From contig CAYVMD010000038.1 in assembly GCA_964452465.1 (NCBI GenBank), positions 1 through 20,453 of the forward strand: 20,453 nucleotides of DNA. The letters are read 5' to 3'. The notes beneath the pieces are model-generated. The model was not told where the DNA came from, did no database searches, and was given only the letters and a program-made list of their open reading frames with translations. The stretch is from CAYVMD01 sp964452465 (GTDB lineage: Bacteria; Armatimonadota; JACIXR01). Of this stretch, positions 8,096-16,047 are shown piece by piece. Numbering within the stretch: position 1 is the stretch's first letter; each line of letters begins with the position of its first letter. Made by a program: the position numbers and the translations under genes.

Positions 8096-10546
8096 TTATT
8101 TTTTTATCCGATATGTTCCCGGCTTCACCTTCAATCTATAAACCTTGCCACCCAACCTTATCTCCATGGAATGTTCCCTCCATTCCAGTCTGGTTAACGT
8201 TTGTTCCAGGGAGGTAGCCATGGGGTTCGCTTTGGGGTTTATCTCCGCATCGGGGTTTACCTCGATCTCTATCTCCTTCTTCCCCACAACTATCCTGTAG
8301 AGCCCTGTTCCATCGTATTTGACAAACGGGGAGGAACCCACCCCGATTAGGATTTTAGGACTTCGAGGAAGGGGTAAGGGAAGCCAACTCGCTTCGTTGG
8401 AGTTCATCCAGGCGTCGTTCCTGCTCATCAAGGAAATATTATAGGGGAAGGAGACGGCAAAGCCATCGAATACCCTCTCCCTCAAGGGCAGAGAAGGGGA
8501 AGGGTAAGGATAAAAACGAGGGAGGGAACGGAAAGTTTCTCCCGCGATGATATAGGAAACCGCCTTGCCGGGGGTGTAAAGATAATTGAGATAATGGTTC
8601 CACCAATCAGAGTTGAACTCCGCAGTGGCGACTGTATCGTACTGGAATTGGCATGCCACCTGTGTGCCGAGGCTTCTGAACATACAAGCTATTAGAGGAT
8701 AAACATAGACGCTTCTAAGAAGGGCGGGAGCGTCGAACTCGTAAACGAGCCTTGCCTTACGGGCAAAGCGGGAATCGGAGAGAGCATTGGCGAGCCAACG
8801 ATAATTGCCGTCCACCTCTTCCAACATGTCGCGGGAATCGTTCATCTGAGCCCAGCCGCCAGGGTAGGCGCCATATGTTACTCCTTCGCAGGGTGAAAGG
8901 TAGATCGCCTGGCAGAGGTCCTCCTCCCCTAAGGCTCCAAACCCGGGGGCACAAACTATCTGCTTCGCTCCTGCGTTCCTTATCGCCAAATAACATTTAG
9001 CCAGCCAATGCGATACTCGCTCGTAGCGGAACAAGGGGAAATATTCCCTGCGCGGGGGTATACCCTTGCCCTCACACCACCTTTGCCAAGTCTCTCTTTG
9101 CTCCTCGGACCCGGGTTTTTTCCCTTCCTCCAACTCTTCATAGGTGAAGTAAACCGGCTCGTTCATTATCTCCAAAGCGAAGAGCCCCAAATGATCCTTA
9201 TACATCTTTTTGGTATAAGGATTTCTGCGGGTAAGGAACTCCCTGAAGTAATGACATGTCTTCTCTATAACATCCTCACGGAAGGGCATGTTCTCCTTGG
9301 GGATATCGGAAAAGCATCCAGGAATTTGAACAGGGCTCCACCACCAGGCGATGGGGGTAAGGAAGAGGTAAATCCCTCTTTCCTGACATTTATAGATGAC
9401 ATAATCCAAAAGATCCAGGTGCTCGTTTTCTATCAAATCCCCCTTCTCATCCGCTATCTCCTTCTCGAATATGTGCATCCTTATCACATTTACTCCCATG
9501 CGGGTTAGATGTTCGAAGTCCTCGTCTATAACCTTCTTCGGATCCAGCCCCAACTTCTTCACATTGGAATATTGATACCAAGATTGAGGATAGATATTCG
9601 TCCCCCAAAGAGCTACCTCCTTGCCGTCGGGGTATACGAGAAGTCCGTCCTCGATTCTGATGGGACGGATGGGTTGGGGCTTTCCTATAGGACGAGGTTT
9701 GGGTGGTTCCAGGTTCTCCACTCGCCAAGGGGAGATAGATTGGAAAGGCTTCTCCGCTATTAAAATCGGTAGTTTGTACAATCCTCCCCCCGCGTTTACA
9801 TTCTCCACCTTCATCGTAAGCACGTTCTCCTCCCTCACCAGGTTAGCGGGGATCTTGTAGGTCCTCAGGACATCCCACCCCACCGTGGCTCCTATCTTTT
9901 CGCCGTTGAAATAGGTTACATCGTTATCATCTATCGCCCCGATTATTAGGTAAAGGGCCTTGCCCCTCATGTTCTCCGGCAACTTGAATCTCACGCTACA
10001 CCAGGTATCTCCCAATTCATACCATAGGGCAGGAGGACGGAAAGGTTGCCAATCCGAGGTATCCAAGGAGGGGAGATAATATCCCTCCCTCTCGCCTTTC
10101 TTTTGGGGATCGTATTTCCTCCTCCAAGTCAAAGCAGAGAGATCCATTCCTCTTATTACATCTACTTTGGCATTGATTCGCTCGCCCTGGCTTTCTATTT
10201 CCAATTCCAACTGAGAAGGAAGAGAAACGGGCAGTTTGAGAAAAACCGCGCAAGCCTCATAAGGGGGTATGTTCACTTCGGCCGCCAAAGGGGCGGGGAA
10301 GGTCCTCGCTTCGGTGTCCGAGTCGGTTGCGCGACCGAAGGGAGAGCAACCGACTCCCAAGCATCTGATCGTGGCTTTCCTTTCCTTCGAGGTTAGATTA
10401 TGAATAGCGAGGGGGAGGATCGTTTCCTCCCCCTCCTTAGAAATGACCAGCGAATGGGGGCAATAGGAAAGATAGAACCCCCTCCCTTGTCCTACCACTA
10501 ACCCACTCCATAGAAATAGCATCATTAACCACCCCCAATTCCTCAT
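8096..10546 (-). CDS. Secreted clan GH-A glycoside hydrolase with N-terminal beta-sandwiches
   Basis: This 816-aa protein has a signal peptide (residues 1-20, ending VVGQG). Residues 25-130 form a beta-sandwich. Residues 150-265 form a jelly-roll sugar-binding domain like that of GH2 enzymes (SLDTSDWQPF, DDNDVTYFNGEKIG). Residues 295-680 form a TIM barrel. The barrel shows WGTNIYP, the strand-2 motif GVNVIRMHIFE (351-361), FALEIMNEP with proposed acid/base Glu463, and LVYEFDAP with proposed nucleophile Glu603. These two glutamates after strands 4 and 7 define clan GH-A (GH5/GH2-like). A beta domain closes the protein. GGAGG lies about 8 nt before the ATG at 10546, inside the end of the rhamnosidase gene, whose stop is 3 nt away, so the two are surely co-transcribed. 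Odd feature: a 37-bp palindrome encodes residues 64-76 (GVGCSPFGRATDS) in the first sandwich. Substrate is unknown. Confidence 0.9.
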   Translation of the reverse strand: MRNWGWLMMLFLWSGLVVGQGRGFYLSYCPHSLVISKEGEETILPLAIHNLTSKERKATIRCLGVGCSPFGRATDSDTEARTFPAPLAAEVNIPPYEACAVFLKLPVSLPSQLELEIESQGERINAKVDVIRGMDLSALTWRRKYDPQKKGEREGYYLPSLDTSDWQPFRPPALWYELGDTWCSVRFKLPENMRGKALYLIIGAIDDNDVTYFNGEKIGATVGWDVLRTYKIPANLVREENVLTMKVENVNAGGGLYKLPILIAEKPFQSISPWRVENLEPPKPRPIGKPQPIRPIRIEDGLLVYPDGKEVALWGTNIYPQSWYQYSNVKKLGLDPKKVIDEDFEHLTRMGVNVIRMHIFEKEIADEKGDLIENEHLDLLDYVIYKCQERGIYLFLTPIAWWWSPVQIPGCFSDIPKENMPFREDVIEKTCHYFREFLTRRNPYTKKMYKDHLGLFALEIMNEPVYFTYEELEEGKKPGSEEQRETWQRWCEGKGIPPRREYFPLFRYERVSHWLAKCYLAIRNAGAKQIVCAPGFGALGEEDLCQAIYLSPCEGVTYGAYPGGWAQMNDSRDMLEEVDGNYRWLANALSDSRFARKARLVYEFDAPALLRSVYVYPLIACMFRSLGTQVACQFQYDTVATAEFNSDWWNHYLNYLYTPGKAVSYIIAGETFRSLPRFYPYPSPSLPLRERVFDGFAVSFPYNISLMSRNDAWMNSNEASWLPLPLPRSPKILIGVGSSPFVKYDGTGLYRIVVGKKEIEIEVNPDAEINPKANPMATSLEQTLTRLEWREHSMEIRLGGKVYRLKVKPGTYRIKK
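10320..10356 (-). repeat. Palindromic element inserted in a coding sequence
   Basis: GAGTCGGTTGC (10320-10330) and GCAACCGACTC (10346-10356) are perfect 11-bp inverted arms around a 15-nt spacer. The spacer carries a near copy of the arm core (GGTCGC beside GGTTGC on the coding strand). A second, nested palindrome CGGTTGCGCGACCG (10324-10337, one mismatched pair) therefore competes with the long hairpin. The element lies wholly within the GH-A gene and keeps its frame, encoding GVGCSPFGRATDS in a predicted loop. Its strong symmetry is unlikely by codon choice alone. It resembles protein-coding palindromic elements described in Rickettsia (RPE) in style, but no second copy is visible in this window. 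Confidence 0.65.
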
Positions 10547-10549
10547 ATC

Positions 10550-12910
10550 CTATCCCTCCAACCTGAATTCCCTCCCGTCAGGAAGTTTGACGAGTGCCTT
10601 AACTCCCTTGGGCAGTTCCACCGATATCTCGAAGGGCTTCCCCTCTTCTTGCTTCCAGTGGATGCGGATTTCTCCCTGAGGAGTGGGGACGACACCGTAG
10701 CACCATTTCAACCCGCTGGGATGGGGTTCTATGAGCACCTCCTCCCAACCCGGTTTGAGAGGACGAGCTCCAAGCACATAGGCAGGGAGGTCGAAGGCGG
10801 GAGCAGCGGACCATCCATGCGCCCTGCTTGCCCCTTCCCCCGTCATTATCCGTCCTATTTGCCACACTTCCCGCGTGGCGGTATCGCCTTCCTCCAGCAT
10901 CACGCCCCACCAATACCTAATGTATTCCAATGCCTCATCGTGTTTCCCCGCCTGCCTCAAGGCATTCAGGAGATAAAAAGACATGTAGGGAGAACCTACC
11001 TTTACAACATTGGGATCGTTAAGTATGGTCTCCAATATCCTCTCCGTCTTCTCATCCGCCAAGCCGAAATGGATAGCGCAGGCATTGGTCGGTTGCCCTA
11101 TGACCGGGCTCTTCTTGCCATCCTTGATCGCGTCGCAGTAGGCACCCTTATCTTCCAGCCAGAAGGTTTTATTGAAGGACTCCTTAACCTTCCTCGCTAA
11201 CTCTTCATATCTCTTTTTCCCCTCCTCATCACCTGCGATCTCAGCAATCTTAGCGCAAGCGCGTAGCGCACCATAGTAGAAAGCGTTAAGCGCTGCCGAA
11301 CATCCCTCTACATCCACATTCGTCCAATCTATGAATACCCACTCATCCACATTGCAAAGGAGACCCCCCTCGTTAGCGAACCTCTCGTAGTAGCGCATCG
11401 CCATGTCCACGCGCTTCCAAAGCCTCCTAAGCGTCTCCCCATCGCCAGTGTACTGATAATAGTCCACCATGCTTATCGGCCAACAGAGGGTCCAGGTGGG
11501 GATGTAGCATTCGTTCCTCGTGGGGACGAAGGCGCGAGGGCGCCCCTTCCTGTCCTGATTCTGCGCCATTTGGAACATCCCTTTGCGGGCAAGAGCCTGA
11601 TCCCCAAAGGCATAAAAGTTCTCCAATATCTCCACCCTGGCATCCCCCCACCACTGCCCCCTTTCCCTCCAGGGGCAATCCGTATAGCCATCCTCCATGT
11701 TCAACTGCAAAGTGTAGGCGGAAAGGCGCCATATCTCATTGAGGCGAGGATCGGAGCAGGCGAACTGATACCACTTAACAGGGTAGGTGGAGAAAAGGAC
11801 CTTTGCCCCCAAGAGCCTTACCTTCCCTTCTCCCTTCACATCCACCAGTACATACCTAAATCCCCTCTTCTCGAATGTCTCGTAGATTTGGCGCCCGCTC
11901 CTCGAGATGTATCTATCCGCGTAGAGCTGCCCAAAGAGAGAAGTGCGGGGCACTCCCGTGCCCAAAAGGTATTCCCCATGTCCTATGTCCAAGATCATCC
12001 CTTCCTCAGCCTCCAACTCCAACTGGATGTATCCGGTTACCTCTTCCCCGAAGTCCATGACCACGAACTCGCCGTCCTTCAGTTCTATCCCCTCCGAAGG
12101 GAATGGTTGAGGGACATTGCACCAGAAGGGGGATGGCACGCCCCTTTCATCCAACTCAAAGGAGGGGATATCCTCGATGGGTCCGCTCTCTCGCCTCCTG
12201 AGGTACATGATTTCCCCTACAGCTTTGCCCTCCAAAGGAATATCGCCTGGTTCGTAGAAGCGCCCTTTATTGGCTATGCCCTTTGCAGGCTTTGGCACCT
12301 CCTGCTGGGCGGGTATATCCCGGGGCACGAGGTTCCTCCAAGGCTCACAGGGTGGTTTGCCGATGATGTAGGGCGAGCGCCAATCGCTATCGTCATAGCC
12401 AGGTTCGCTCCATCCAACTGGCGTTTTCCTCCCATCCCTTATTTCGGTGAAGCCGAGTTGCCCCAACATACGAGGCGAAGAAGGATCCCATTCCCCTTCC
12501 CTACAGCGCCATTCCGCTCCCGTATCGATAACAACCCCACCAACCTCTCCCTCCAAAAGGAAGCCCGGGCGTCCAGGCACATAGTAGGCGGTGCTCTCCC
12601 CGATGAAATGCACCAGTGCTCCTATTACATTCTCTCCTTCCATCAGATAAGGGGCGATGTCCCACTCATCGTAATATTGCCACTCGGGCTCGCATCTCGC
12701 CGGTCCCCGCCCTACCCTCTTTCCGTTTACGAAGAGTTGATACCTGCTATCCGCCGATATCCTTACTATCGCTATCTCGGGCTTTTCCTTCAATTGAAAA
12801 CTCCTGCGGAAGTAAGCATAGCGATTCTTCACATCCGTCCTATCATCCAACCAAATCCAACGCGCCCTCCATTCTTTCCTGGGGGGAAGATAGGAAAGAT
12901 ATTCCTCCAT
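10550..12910 (-). CDS. Cytoplasmic alpha-L-rhamnosidase, GH78 family
   Basis: This 786-aa enzyme is expected to remove terminal alpha-L-rhamnose from oligosaccharides or glycosides. Residues about 10-130 form the rhamnosidase N-terminal sandwich (WRARWIW, FRRSFQL, ADSRYQLFVNGKRVGR). The central beta region contains VVMDFGEEVTGYIQLELEAE. The (alpha/alpha)6 toroid begins near 375 with the family hallmark YTDCPWRERGQWWGDAR (about 410-425). A GDTATREVW motif (Glu681) matches the position of the catalytic base region (G-x-T-x-x-x-E) in GH78. A C-terminal beta domain follows. There is no signal peptide. The start at 12910 has AGGAGGAGG 7 nt upstream. A longer frame from 12994 begins upstream of the likely promoter and encodes an atypical leader, so it is rejected. 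It is the first gene of the minus-strand operon. The family is quite certain, but the activity could differ (some relatives act on other sugars). Confidence 0.93.
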   Translation of the reverse strand: MEEYLSYLPPRKEWRARWIWLDDRTDVKNRYAYFRRSFQLKEKPEIAIVRISADSRYQLFVNGKRVGRGPARCEPEWQYYDEWDIAPYLMEGENVIGALVHFIGESTAYYVPGRPGFLLEGEVGGVVIDTGAEWRCREGEWDPSSPRMLGQLGFTEIRDGRKTPVGWSEPGYDDSDWRSPYIIGKPPCEPWRNLVPRDIPAQQEVPKPAKGIANKGRFYEPGDIPLEGKAVGEIMYLRRRESGPIEDIPSFELDERGVPSPFWCNVPQPFPSEGIELKDGEFVVMDFGEEVTGYIQLELEAEEGMILDIGHGEYLLGTGVPRTSLFGQLYADRYISRSGRQIYETFEKRGFRYVLVDVKGEGKVRLLGAKVLFSTYPVKWYQFACSDPRLNEIWRLSAYTLQLNMEDGYTDCPWRERGQWWGDARVEILENFYAFGDQALARKGMFQMAQNQDRKGRPRAFVPTRNECYIPTWTLCWPISMVDYYQYTGDGETLRRLWKRVDMAMRYYERFANEGGLLCNVDEWVFIDWTNVDVEGCSAALNAFYYGALRACAKIAEIAGDEEGKKRYEELARKVKESFNKTFWLEDKGAYCDAIKDGKKSPVIGQPTNACAIHFGLADEKTERILETILNDPNVVKVGSPYMSFYLLNALRQAGKHDEALEYIRYWWGVMLEEGDTATREVWQIGRIMTGEGASRAHGWSAAPAFDLPAYVLGARPLKPGWEEVLIEPHPSGLKWCYGVVPTPQGEIRIHWKQEEGKPFEISVELPKGVKALVKLPDGREFRLEG

Positions 12911-12917
12911 AGCAATG

Positions 12918-12926
12918 CCTCCTCCT
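12918..12926 (-). promoter_or_regulatory. Strong ribosome-binding site of the rhamnosidase gene
   Basis: On the minus strand the repeated AGGAGGAGG lies 7 nt before the ATG at 12910. It fixes this start over the upstream in-frame ATGs at 12943 and 12994, which have no comparable site. Confidence 0.8.
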
Positions 12927-12944
12927 TTCCTTTGATTTCCCATA

Positions 12945-12973
12945 ATTCTAAAATCATGGAAACAGTTTAGCAA
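12945..12973 (-). promoter_or_regulatory. Sigma-70-type promoter for the minus-strand operon
   Basis: Read on the minus strand, TTGCTA (12973-12968) and TAGAAT (12950-12945) match the -35 and -10 consensus at 4/6 and 5/6 with an ideal 17-nt spacer. Transcription would start near 12938, giving a leader of about 28 nt before the rhamnosidase ATG at 12910. This agrees with the ribosome-binding site and excludes the longer frame beginning at 12994. Confidence 0.6.
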
Positions 12974-12987
12974 CGAAATTTGTTTCC
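12958..12987. promoter_or_regulatory. Inverted repeat between divergent promoters, candidate operator
   Basis: GGAAACA (12958-12964) and TGTTTCC (12981-12987) are perfect 7-bp inverted arms separated by 16 nt. The repeat covers the -35 box of the minus-strand promoter and ends just before the likely -35 region of the plus-strand promoter. A dimeric regulator bound here could control both operons. No regulator gene is visible in the window, so its identity is unknown. Confidence 0.4.
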
Positions 12988-12988
12988 C

Positions 12989-13017
12989 TTTCAATTGTTT
13001 TTTAGGGAGAATATAAT
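12989..13017 (+). promoter_or_regulatory. Sigma-70-type promoter for the plus-strand operon
   Basis: A perfect -10 box TATAAT lies at 13012-13017. The only -35 candidate at 17-nt spacing is the weak TTTCAA (12989-12994), which may mean activator dependence or a poor match. Transcription would start near 13024, about 18 nt before the ATG at 13042. Confidence 0.5.
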
Positions 13018-13041
13018 TGCCGTGGTGAAGTAAGAAAGAAG

Positions 13042-16000
13042 ATGGGGAAAATGAAGTTTGCCATCCTGTTTTGGGAAGCCTTGTTCTTGTTCCTCTTAAG
13101 CGCGAGTTGCGTCTTGGGAGAAGAAAGACTCGTTCCTCCCATGGAATGGCTCAAACCTCAACCCTCCCCTACCCCACCTGGTCCCATCTACTCGCCTCCT
13201 TTGGTTAGCGAAAGCGTCGTTCCCGAGGGAGCACCCCTGGTCTACGAATACACCCCCGATGCGGGTCCCGACGAGACCGTATTCCTCGTGGGCGATAACC
13301 TCTCCCCCCAAATATATGTTTGGGGGATGTCCCCTAACGAAGGCGGACAGAGATGGACGCCCAAGGTGCAATTCTGCGATGGCAGATACTTAGCCTTCAC
13401 CCTCCCCGAGAGCACCAACGACGGACCTTTCCTCGTATGGATAGGCAACGATAAGGGGTGGTCGCGCCCCATTCGCCTAAATGTTCCCGACCCCTGGTGG
13501 TGTCATCCTGACACAGCAGAGCCAGGGGGAAGGATTCGCGTCTTCGGACGGGATTTAGCGCGTCGCCCCGACCGTTCCACCGCCTTCGTCTATCTCTGTC
13601 GCGAGGGCGAAAAGGGCAGATGGCTCGAGGTAGAAGAAGCAAAGAAATATACCTTAACCTTTCGTCTACCCCAAGATATCGCGCCCGGCGATTACCAAAT
13701 CTGGGTCCATGCAGGCAAAGGTGGGGATTTCGCCTGGGGCGGACCCCTCCGGCTAACCGTCAAGGTTTCATCCCTTTCCTCCAATCACATGGTAGGTCCC
13801 ATAAAGCCGGAACCCAACCTCGATCTACAAGTTCTCCTGGATGACCTGGCAAAAAAGGGAGGCGGGGTCCTGAAACTTTCCGAGGGGACTTTTCTTCTAA
13901 GGAGCACTTTGCGCATCCCCGCGGGGGTTTCCCTAATGGGGGAAGGTATCGATCGCACGCGCTTGGAACTGCAATGGGATGCTACCCTTCCCAGCCTCGG
14001 TGCGGGATGGGGGCAGGGTCCCTATTCCCTTCACAATCCCGGAGATACTATAGAATATCGCGTAAGGTTCCCTCAAAGCGGGAAATGGTGGGTTTGGTTG
14101 CGCTACGCCACCGATATGTCCCCTTGGGGTCAACCGGGAGTGAGCGGGAATATGACCCTCCAAGTGGACGATGGCGAACCAGTTCCCCTTCAAAACCTCC
14201 CCAACACGGGTTCCTTCGCCACCTTCAAATGGTCACGATGCGCCCAGATAGAGGTTTCCCAAGGGGAACACATCATCCGGTGGCGCAATGTTAAGGGCGG
14301 AGGAATGAATATGGACGCCTTCGTGTTTGCGTTGGAGGAAGGTTATAGGCCCTCCGAGAATTCTTTCCCGGAGGATAGCGATAAGGTAGTTGTCCTTCAA
14401 GCAGAAAGCGTGTATAAGTTCCAAACTAAAGAGGGGAAATTGCCCGGCGATAGGGCAGTTGTTTGGCTCTGCGGAGATGGGGCGAGCATAGAAAACCTCT
14501 CTTTGAACGGGAATCCCCGTGTGAACATAGGGGTGCTCGTAACCCATACGCACCCTCTCCAATGGATCGATAACTGCAGGATTGAGAGGGTTAAGATCAC
14601 TGATATAGAGGGCAAGTTCGGGGAGAATTACGGGGTTAAATTAACAAGGGCATCCCACTCCGTGGTAAGGGATAGCGAGATATGGGCGAGGGGTCCCATT
14701 GCCCTTAGAGGGGTGAGGCAATGCGAGATCCGAAACAATCGCCTTGTTCCCCTCTCCCTGGGAAGCGCCCACGCGGAGGCCGCGATCGAGGGAAGATGCG
14801 AGGTTGTGGAGGAGTGCATAATAGAGAACAACCGCATCGCTTGCCCGCCTGGGGCGGAGGCGGGCGGTCCTACCACCGTTCGTTTGGTCTGGCTCTCCAC
14901 GGGCAGGGGCTCGGTCCTCCATAATTGGATAGCGGGAAACGGCGTCGAACCTTCCAAGGGTTGGGGTGCCAGCGTAGGGGCGCATCAAGCAAGGTTCGGA
15001 AACATTGCCGGAGAAGATCAAAATTTAGGGGAGATGATCCTCTTTGAGGGAAATTATAGGATAATGTTCCATGGGCCCATAGCGGACGCGGATGCCACCA
15101 GCATAACCCTTCCCAAATCCCTTCCCCCTACTCCCCCCGAGAGGTTGGGGAGTGTCACCCGGGAACAGTTGGCGCATGACGCCCAGGGCAACGAAACCCC
15201 CTTCTATCCCCCCGATGTGGATGATGGAAGCGAGGAACCGTCCATCGGACAGTATTTCGTCACCATATTAAGCGGTCCGGGACAGGGGCAAACGCGTCGA
15301 ATCCTTCGCCGAGAAGGGGATAAGCTGATCCTCGCCAAACCCTGGCGGGAACCACCCAAGCAAGGAAGCGTAGTAGTGGTGGGAACTGGCTTTTACCGGA
15401 ACCTCATCGTCGACAATTACACTCCCGATGGCATGACGGGGATCCAACTTTGGATTTACTGCGTTGAGAATGTCATCGCGGGTAATACCACCGCTCGCCA
15501 AAGAAAACCGGGCATTTACATCTATTCCAACGCCACCACCCTCGCCACCTCCATGCCCCGAACTTGGAATAGAGGACTTAGCCCTCTGTTCTTCAATTAT
15601 GTTGAGGGGAACCGCACCGAGGAATGTAGCCAAGGGATACTGGTCATAAGCGGGGATGCCCCCCTGCCCATCGAATTCCCCCGAAGTTTGGGCAATGTGA
15701 TCCGCCACAATTCCTTCATCCGCAACAGGAGCGACGGGGTAGTGATCGTGAGCACAAAAGGAGAATCCACCAAGCAGGATCCTTCCCCTTCTCTCGTTGG
15801 CACCATAGTCGAATTCAATGTAGTTAGGGATGCGGTTGTGGGCTATCACCTCTCCTGGGGAGGCGACTATGCGGTGTTCCGGCGCAACCACGCCTATTTC
15901 TGGTATCCGGTGACCAATTCTATCGAGAAGCCCATCGCTATTCTGATAGAACCCCCCAAGGCAACCGCCCCCTCGGAGCTGAACTCGTTTGAAGGAGGTT

Positions 16001-16047
16001 TCGGCGTGGAGGATGAAAGTTTTATCCCCGAAAGGAGGGCACAATGA
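13042..16047 (+). CDS. Secreted right-handed beta-helix protein with TIG-like and carbohydrate-binding insertions
   Basis: This 1001-aa protein has a signal peptide (about 1-26, LFLFLLSASCVLG). A Pro-rich linker (31-55) follows. Two TIG/Ig-like sandwiches span about 65-147 and 150-243. The pectate-lyase-superfamily beta-helix begins at about 258 (LQVLLDDLAKKGGGVLKLSEG, then LRIPAGVSLMGEGIDRT). It is interrupted at 312-432 by a CBM6/35-like sandwich (DTIEYRVRFPQSGKWWVWLRYA, MNMDAFVFAL). The helix resumes at about 448 with rungs rich in the N-R and I-E-N-N-R patterns. A second insertion at about 685-785 has ILSGPGQGQTRRI, a module also seen in tail-spike-like helices. Its role is probably endo-acting cleavage or binding of an acidic polysaccharide, but no catalytic residues can be assigned. 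The start has only a weak ribosome-binding site, and ATG 13051 is a possible alternative. Its stop overlaps the next start (ATGA). Confidence 0.88.
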   Translation: MGKMKFAILFWEALFLFLLSASCVLGEERLVPPMEWLKPQPSPTPPGPIYSPPLVSESVVPEGAPLVYEYTPDAGPDETVFLVGDNLSPQIYVWGMSPNEGGQRWTPKVQFCDGRYLAFTLPESTNDGPFLVWIGNDKGWSRPIRLNVPDPWWCHPDTAEPGGRIRVFGRDLARRPDRSTAFVYLCREGEKGRWLEVEEAKKYTLTFRLPQDIAPGDYQIWVHAGKGGDFAWGGPLRLTVKVSSLSSNHMVGPIKPEPNLDLQVLLDDLAKKGGGVLKLSEGTFLLRSTLRIPAGVSLMGEGIDRTRLELQWDATLPSLGAGWGQGPYSLHNPGDTIEYRVRFPQSGKWWVWLRYATDMSPWGQPGVSGNMTLQVDDGEPVPLQNLPNTGSFATFKWSRCAQIEVSQGEHIIRWRNVKGGGMNMDAFVFALEEGYRPSENSFPEDSDKVVVLQAESVYKFQTKEGKLPGDRAVVWLCGDGASIENLSLNGNPRVNIGVLVTHTHPLQWIDNCRIERVKITDIEGKFGENYGVKLTRASHSVVRDSEIWARGPIALRGVRQCEIRNNRLVPLSLGSAHAEAAIEGRCEVVEECIIENNRIACPPGAEAGGPTTVRLVWLSTGRGSVLHNWIAGNGVEPSKGWGASVGAHQARFGNIAGEDQNLGEMILFEGNYRIMFHGPIADADATSITLPKSLPPTPPERLGSVTREQLAHDAQGNETPFYPPDVDDGSEEPSIGQYFVTILSGPGQGQTRRILRREGDKLILAKPWREPPKQGSVVVVGTGFYRNLIVDNYTPDGMTGIQLWIYCVENVIAGNTTARQRKPGIYIYSNATTLATSMPRTWNRGLSPLFFNYVEGNRTEECSQGILVISGDAPLPIEFPRSLGNVIRHNSFIRNRSDGVVIVSTKGESTKQDPSPSLVGTIVEFNVVRDAVVGYHLSWGGDYAVFRRNHAYFWYPVTNSIEKPIAILIEPPKATAPSELNSFEGGFGVEDESFIPERRAQ

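Noticed and set aside
11570..12970. A 466-codon open frame antisense to the rhamnosidase gene
   Set aside because: The GH78 gene on the other strand has full family motifs, a promoter and a ribosome-binding site. The antisense product shows no recognisable domain and runs past the promoter region, so it is a shadow of codon bias.
12911..12994. Longer N-terminus for the rhamnosidase
   Set aside because: It would place the start upstream of the promoter and lacks a ribosome-binding site. The leader (MKGKQISLLNCFHDFRIM) is not a signal peptide.
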